42,845 nucleotides of DNA from positions 1 through 42,845 of the forward strand of contig ABYL01000055.1 in the NCBI GenBank assembly GCA_000173575.1, read 5' to 3'. The translations under genes were made by a program, and so were the position numbers. Source of the DNA: Burkholderia sp. H160 (GTDB lineage: Bacteria > Pseudomonadota > Gammaproteobacteria > Burkholderiales > Burkholderiaceae). Positions 42,753 to 42,845 of this stretch are shown in pieces (position 1 is the first letter of the stretch; each line of letters opens with the position of its first letter). Under the pieces are notes generated by a model. That model had not been told where the DNA came from. It was given only the letters and a program-made list of their open reading frames with translations, and did no database searches.

Positions 42753-42845
42753 ATGATCTCCAAATCCATTTTCAAAGCGTATGACATTCGTGGCGTGATT
42801 GGCAAGACGCTCGACGCCGACGCCGTGCGTTCCATCGGCCGCGCC
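42753..42845 (+). CDS. manB: Phosphomannomutase/phosphoglucomutase, 5' end only
   Basis: Thirty-one codons are visible from the ATG at 42753: MISKSIFKAYDIRGVIG followed by KTLDADAVRSIGRA. SIFKAYDIRGVIG is the conserved N-terminus of AlgC/ManB/CpsG-type mutases that interconvert hexose 6- and 1-phosphates. Together with manC it supplies GDP-mannose. The rest lies beyond the window. Confidence 0.9.
   Translation, partial: MISKSIFKAYDIRGVIGKTLDADAVRSIGRA

Noticed and set aside
1-42845. CRISPR arrays, tRNA or rRNA genes
   Set aside because: No regularly spaced repeats or tRNA/rRNA-like sequence was seen.

Overview
The window is high-GC DNA with codon use and gene content typical of a betaproteobacterium of the Burkholderia/Paraburkholderia/Caballeronia group. 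The main pointers are a bo3-type quinol oxidase operon and a Burkholderia-style group-2 (Kps/Wcb-like) capsule locus carrying a polyketide synthase.

Layout. (1) 1-1939, minus strand: a YbbA/YbbP-like ABC exporter, with the ATPase followed by an FtsX-type permease that runs off the left edge. (2) 2625-8438, plus strand: a solitary nuoM-like gene, then cyoABCD, closed by a strong bidirectional terminator at 8471-8502. (3) 8527-11751, minus strand: a kpsC-like Kdo transferase gene and a family-1 glycosyltransferase gene. (4) 11752-12685: a divergent control region holding a decayed IS5-family transposase. (5) 12686-16451, plus strand: the capsule exporter (outer-membrane lipoprotein, KpsE-like PCP, KpsM, KpsT). 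(6) 16514-25421: the strain-specific sugar region. It is visibly richer in AT in its first half and holds two RPDL-motif glycosyltransferase-like proteins, an SGNH/DUF6270-like coiled-coil protein, a WavE-family transferase, two nucleotidyltransferases (one fused to a kinase domain) and a HAD phosphatase. (7) 25422-26726: a gene-poor scar that contains a chimeric remnant of a second kpsS-SDR pair. (8) 26727-40929, plus strand: kpsS-like, short-chain reductase, LtaS/MdoB-like transferase, a 2554-residue reducing type I PKS, an LpxC paralogue, an alpha-oxoamine synthase and a GNAT acyltransferase. These genes are overlapping or nearly abutting. (9) 41013-end: manC and the first 31 codons of a manB/algC-type phosphomannomutase, which supply GDP-mannose.

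How the genes may work together. The Kps core starts the polymer on a membrane lipid (KpsC/KpsS) and exports it (KpsMT, KpsE, outer-membrane lipoprotein). The variable genes and manC/manB supply sugars, donors and transferases. The PKS cluster is the most striking part. A single fully reducing PKS module ends in an ACP with no thioesterase, and it sits with a PLP-dependent enzyme of the type that releases acyl chains as aminoketones, a ketoreductase-type SDR, an LpxC-like deacetylase, a GNAT N-acyltransferase and a membrane head-group transferase. Together these could make an unusual amino-alcohol (sphingoid-like) lipid that serves as the capsule anchor or a companion of the capsule. This function is inference; the gene families and catalytic residues are read directly from the sequence. 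Homologous wcb genes (wcbO-wcbT) are known from the Burkholderia pseudomallei capsule I locus. The heptose-synthesis genes of that locus are not present here, so the polymer probably differs.
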